A stretch of 64,000 bases of DNA from Urophycis tenuis (Eukaryota; Chordata; Actinopteri; Gadiformes; Phycidae): the NCBI GenBank assembly GCA_036785325.1, contig JAXIVH010000019.1:7149934-7213933 (forward strand). The letters are read 5' to 3'. A program made the position numbers and the translations under genes. Positions 59,356 through 64,000 of this stretch are shown one piece after another. The stretch's first letter is position 1; each line of letters begins with the position of its first letter. The notes beneath the pieces are model-generated. The model searched no databases and had not been told where the DNA came from. It saw nothing but the letters and a program-made list of their open reading frames with translations.

Positions 59356-62183
59356 GTATGCAGTGTGTGTGTGTGTGTGTGTTTGTGCATGTGCGTGTGT
59401 CTACAGTAATACAGGTGTGTGGGAGAACCTAGTAAATGTGACTTAATCATCTCAATCCTGATATTTCTCTATCTTAACTCTACCTGATTAACCTTTAATC
59501 TATTTACCATTAAACTCATCAGGTAACCTGCTGACGCAGACACACACAGGCGCTACGGTGGAAGTTACGGCCCGTTATGCATAATGCAAATTGAACTTGA
59601 TCATCGTGGCGCCGATTACCTCTGCAAAGTATGATTCGATAAGAAATCAATACTGAACAGATGGATGGGACAACAGGAAGGCTGGTGGAGGAACAGGGTG
59701 TTTATGAGGTGGAGGTGGTGTTGGTGTTGGTGTTGGGGGGGATGGCCTAGGTAAGAAGAGAGGGCAGGGGATTTATTGAGAAGAGCAAAGTAATGGTCGT
59801 CCTTGACCTAGATTTCCCTGCTCTCCTGCTCTGGCTGTCAAATATTCAATAAGACGAAATTACCGAGAGCGGGATATATAACGTCTGCAACACTGAAGGA
59901 GAGGAAGAGGGGGAGGGAGGGAGGGAGGGACCGCAGAAAATTGGAATGATCATCTCTCAGCACCCCTATTTAAGTTGTGTTATGACCAAGCCTTATTTAA
60001 TATCCCCAGGGACCTGGTGGTTTGAAGGCAGTCGCAGATCTCTCAGTAGACAGGCTGGGGACGAAACGCCGCTGTCATCGGGTACTCCGGGGGTACTAAT
60101 GTCACAGCTACGTTTTCACATGTTTCCTTTTGATGTGCATACACCTTTATAGGTCCGGTGTGTGTCTTTGAACCTGGGCAGCGCCACAAAGTGTGCAGCT
60201 ACTGACTCCTATATATGCTAAACAGGAGCGTGGGCGCAGTTTAATAAAATGTGCAACATAAACGATCCTGTTTGTGTAGCGCTCTGCGAGCACGCCGTAA
60301 CCCCATTCCGGTCAGCCTGCACGCCGTGTCCCCCACACCCATAGCCGAGCCGAGCAGGCAAACCCCGGCGTTCTGGCTGTGAACGTGATTGAATTGGCCT
60401 TAATGCAGACGCTTCGGCGAGACAGGAAACGCCACAGCGGGAGATGAAGGCAGAGGAGGCATATCACCGCTTAACAGGATAAAAAAATAAATAAAAAAAA
60501 CACACCTGAGGACTGATTTAATAACCATGGTTTCTGATCTCCAAGAAAGCCCAAACTGGTGAGCACGCGTGGCGCCACATCCAACATTAGATTTTTGTTG
60601 TGTGTGTGCGTGTGTGTGTGTCATTTCCCTATTTATAAACTACTGTTATAATGACCTGTTCCTATAACACACAGAGACATGCATACATCAAACACGGTAC
60701 ACACAGACACAGACAAAAGCACACACATATGCACACACACACACACACATTCAGCATTGCCTGCCTCAGGGCATTCGACAATGCACTTTTCACCATGTGC
60801 ACATGTTGTTGTTTTTGCCCTGGTAACCATCACTAATTTCACGTGTGGAAACACATGCCCTGATCAGCGCAAATACATTCTTGCAACGGACCAAAACTCA
60901 ACCTCGGAAAAAAGCAACAAAACAACAAAAGGTAGCCGGCCTTCGAGATTGAAATGTGCTGATTTTGTTACATCTCTGACTTTACAGTCAGTTGGTGTGT
61001 TTAAATATAAGGTTTGTCTTTGTTAACACTGCCTGGGGAATGGATTGTGTGAAGGGAAAGTAATAAGGAAATGAACACGGAAAACAAGTGATTATTTAAA
61101 CGTCCGCTTAGAGTGTTTAAAAGGCCATTAATAATTGACTAATTAAACTGACATTAAATACATTGTTTTATAAACCAGTGTAATAATGTTTTTTTTATCT
61201 ATCTGAACATGTACTATTTTGAGTGGACATGTAATCACTGTGTCCTTCAACCATCTCATTGAATGCTCCATAAAAACATATTTGATAATTGATTAATGCC
61301 GTCTTTATTAAAACAGCCTTCAAATGGGTCAATTATTAATCACTAATTCAATCTTTTAGTGGCACAATTGGTCCTCCATGTACACGGTTTGAACTTGAGA
61401 TAGAAAAGAATAGTCTGTTGTAGAACCAAATTAGTTGCAGCCTGTAACAGTATCTCATTGATATTATGCATGTGGCCCCTTTAGCTAGGAATGGAAACCG
61501 GACAGCGAATGCATGCCCGGTGTGACTCTAAGTGCCAGAATGTCCTTGTGAAAGGGTCTAGAGATCCATCGTTCATGCAAAGCCTCGGGTCGGCCCATTA
61601 AGAACCAGAATCACCTGCTGTTGCATTGTGCGCAAACACGTGTGCGCTAACCCGTGGAACACGCTGAGTCAGCGGCTGTATCTTAGCAGCAATGCAGTAG
61701 ACGAGTTGTTGCTGTGGGAAATCGTGGCTAATCCCACATGTCCTAAACCCTCCAGAGGGTGAACCATTAAAACTGTATGCCCCAACCGGGGGTGCTTCCC
61801 CGGGATGTGTCGGCTGCGCAGTGATTACCAGCCCCTCTGTTAGTCCCCCTCCACCCTCCGCCCTTACACCCAATCAATATAATCATTCCTCCCTGTGCAC
61901 TAGTAATGAGCCTTAAGGAGAGGCAGTTTTAATCACGGCTGAGATGCTGGGAAGTTCAAGGATTTTTTTTTTTTTTTTGGATATTGAAATTGCCCTACTC
62001 AGATTTTGTTTCTGGATTTGAACGTGGGTGTGTTATGTATGGTGTTGTTTATGTATGTTTCTGTGCTGCATGCATATTCATTGCTCAGTCTTATTAATTG
62101 GCCATGGTGCGGAAGTCAAGTAGGGCATTATGTGTGGTTTGGTCTTTGCAGCTAGGTCTGAAGTTACTGGTGGTTCCAACTCA

Positions 62184-62221
<38 letters not shown>

Positions 62222-62340
62222 GTGTGAGGTGTTGGTCAGGGGTGTGTGTGTGTTCTGGAATGACATCTGTCAAGGAAGAACCCATGCATAAAACCAGACT
62301 TCAAGAAAAAAAAATCCTGGGTTTCCTAAGGTTGACCTTG

Positions 62341-62401
<61 letters not shown>

Positions 62402-62411
62402 CTCATATCAG
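59356..62411 (+). other. Intron
   Basis: 3.1 kb. GT patch after the donor (59364-59381), a G/GGA-rich stretch (59893-59930), CA patches (60719-60748; about 62184-62216), a poly-T (61964-61978), and a (CT)n tract at 62343-62400 that forms the acceptor region. Nothing else is recognised. Confidence 0.8.
62343..62400. repeat. (CT)n at splice acceptor
   Basis: About 29 CT units end 11 bases before the exon at 62412. Confidence 0.95.
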
Positions 62412-62589
62412 TGCCGTGTGGGGGGAACATAACCTCAGACAACGGGACCGTCTTCTCCCCGGGGTACCCGGAGGAGTACCCCAGCTCGGCTGACTGTACC
62501 TGGCTGATCACCGTGGCCCCCGGCCTGGGCATCCGACTCAACTTCACCCTGCTGCAGGTCCACGGCCCCCACGACTTCATCACCGTCTG
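62412..62589 (+). CDS. csmd2: csmd2-like exon 32: first part of CUB 13 (continues outside window)
   Basis: VPCGGNITSDNGTVFSPGY, YPSSADCTWLITVAPGLG, IRLNFTLLQVHGPHDFITVW. CGG and CTW pair; sequons NIT, NGT and NFT. Ends phase 2 (GTC TG|gtaagc), splitting the Trp before the expected DG turn. 178 nt. The partner exon is not found up to 64000 and must lie beyond it. Confidence 0.95.
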
Positions 62590-62738
62590 GTAAGCGTCTG
62601 CATGGGTCGACCTTTGCACTTGGCCTCTGCTCTGATTTGTTTCGTTCATTTTTGTTTGTGCTGTTTAATTGGCTGCTTCCAAATGCTCTGACTTCTATCT
62701 ACCTCTCTTGTTTCCGTTCTGTGTTCCCTCCACCTCTG

Positions 62739-62802
<64 letters not shown>

Positions 62803-62875
62803 GCTTGACAAATGAGAGAGTCAGGGTTCAGTCAGCTAATCCGCTCTGAGACCCCCATCACTGCTCGCTCTCGCT

Positions 62876-62923
<48 letters not shown>

Positions 62924-63060
62924 GTCTCTATTTCCCTCTCTGCTGATCCTGTGGCCTAGTGCCTAACATTCTTCCTTCATATCCTTCGCCAGGCGCATGT
63001 TCCTTCCTTGTTCTTGTCATCCAGTGCCAGAGGGCTGCCTGTGTTCTTCCCTTGTCCTGT

Positions 63061-63101
<41 letters not shown>

Positions 63102-64000
63102 TGACAATGTCCAGTTTGTGAAGTGCTTTTATGAAGTTTTATGAGTATCTGGACATAATTGTCATGTCAAAAACCTTTTAATATTTGACATTTTTAAGTT
63201 TCACAAGGAAAAGATTATAACTTTTATTTTAATATCTGAAAAATCAGGCCCTTAACTGCCCCTGAAATTAAAGTCAGTGCTTCAAAGTGTTTCATTTGTT
63301 GTGTGCACGATGTAAGACAGGGTCATTCTGTTGTTGTTGTCACTGTCCAAACCAAATGTATGCCATATAAGTGTGTGTGTGCGTGTTCTGCTTATATAAA
63401 ATGTCTGTTTAACAACGATCTGACCATCGATTGTACTATAAACTACAACTTAATTCAATATCTGTGTGTTTCTGACAGACATTTCCATACCTGCCGAGTT
63501 CTGAACTGCTTGATTTGTTATGGGTGCTTGTTCATATTATTGGAATGCCATTGTTGCCTCTCACATACATCTGTTCAATTACGAAATTCACAGTCAATTC
63601 AAAGTTTGTGTCATCTCTGTACAAGAAGTCTAGTTCTGGGCCGCTTGATCTCTAAACATTTCGCCTCTTATTATAGAGTTAAATTTTATCAGATTAACTA
63701 AGCAATGTAAGCCTCTTCATTTTTAACCCCTTAAACACAGCAGCCGTTCTGTTTAATTGTATTTTACTTGGTAGGCCTACTAATGGTAATGATATAATGT
63801 TTTGCTCTTATTAACCAATCTTTCAGTCTTCCCATCCTATTGTCCGTTGCTGCTGGCACGTTGTGCCGCCAACTTTGCAGGCTTTGCCCTCGTGTGCGTG
63901 TGTACCATCAGAACCCCTGGTACCCGCACAGTGGTCACACTGTTGTAGCCCTTGCACGGCTGAGTGGCAGACATTTTCTTTGCTCAGCACTTTTTAGATT
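62590..64000 (+). other. Downstream intron (partial)
   Basis: 1.4 kb. CT repeats at 62741-62799, 62876-62915 and 63061-63094; the rest is AT-rich. No CUB 13 second-part exon is recognisable. Confidence 0.75.
62741..62799. repeat. (CT)n microsatellite
   Basis: About 29 CT units, one of three CT blocks in the terminal intron. Confidence 0.95.

Overview
The window is vertebrate, almost certainly teleost, genomic DNA. It has short coding blocks with GT...AG introns, very dense dinucleotide microsatellites, long poly-C/poly-G runs, and tRNA-derived SINEs of a type common in ray-finned fish. The microsatellite load recalls gadiform fish, but that is a weak inference. No prokaryotic, viral or CRISPR-type content was seen.

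One gene explains all the recognisable coding sequence: the middle of a CUB and Sushi multiple domains gene on the + strand. I assign it to csmd2 from remembered similarity to the three vertebrate paralogues; no search was run. I placed 32 exons (about 5.05 kb of coding sequence, about 1,680 codons). They encode an alternating array: Sushi, then nine complete CUB-Sushi pairs, then the first part of a tenth CUB. By register with the 14-CUB family layout these are probably Sushi 3-12 and CUB 4-13. The start codon, signal peptide, CUB 1-3, CUB 14, the C-terminal Sushi run, the transmembrane segment and the cytoplasmic tail lie outside the window.

Layout: 1-1533 is upstream intron. 1534-18410 holds 13 exons (Sushi 3 to Sushi 7). 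The 18411-22939 intron is SINE-rich. A single exon at 22940-23066 is followed by the largest intron (23067-30807). 30808-38273 holds CUB 8b to Sushi 9. 40190-54597 holds CUB 10 to Sushi 11, with a TIR transposon at 39345-40057 just before it. 56301-62589 holds CUB 12, Sushi 12 and the first part of CUB 13. The rest is intron.

Every domain-domain junction is a phase-1 intron, so each module is a symmetric 1-1 cassette. Introns inside the CUBs vary in phase and position, and their exon lengths recur four modules apart. All exons read through cleanly except the first (1534-1715), which shows net frame disruption from apparent homopolymer-type indels. No new multi-gene system was found. The main points for follow-up are that broken exon, microsatellites at splice sites (above all a long GT tract before a 70-nt exon), the TIR element inside a TA repeat, clustered inverted SINE heads, and a dispersed repeat with a GA/CT tail.
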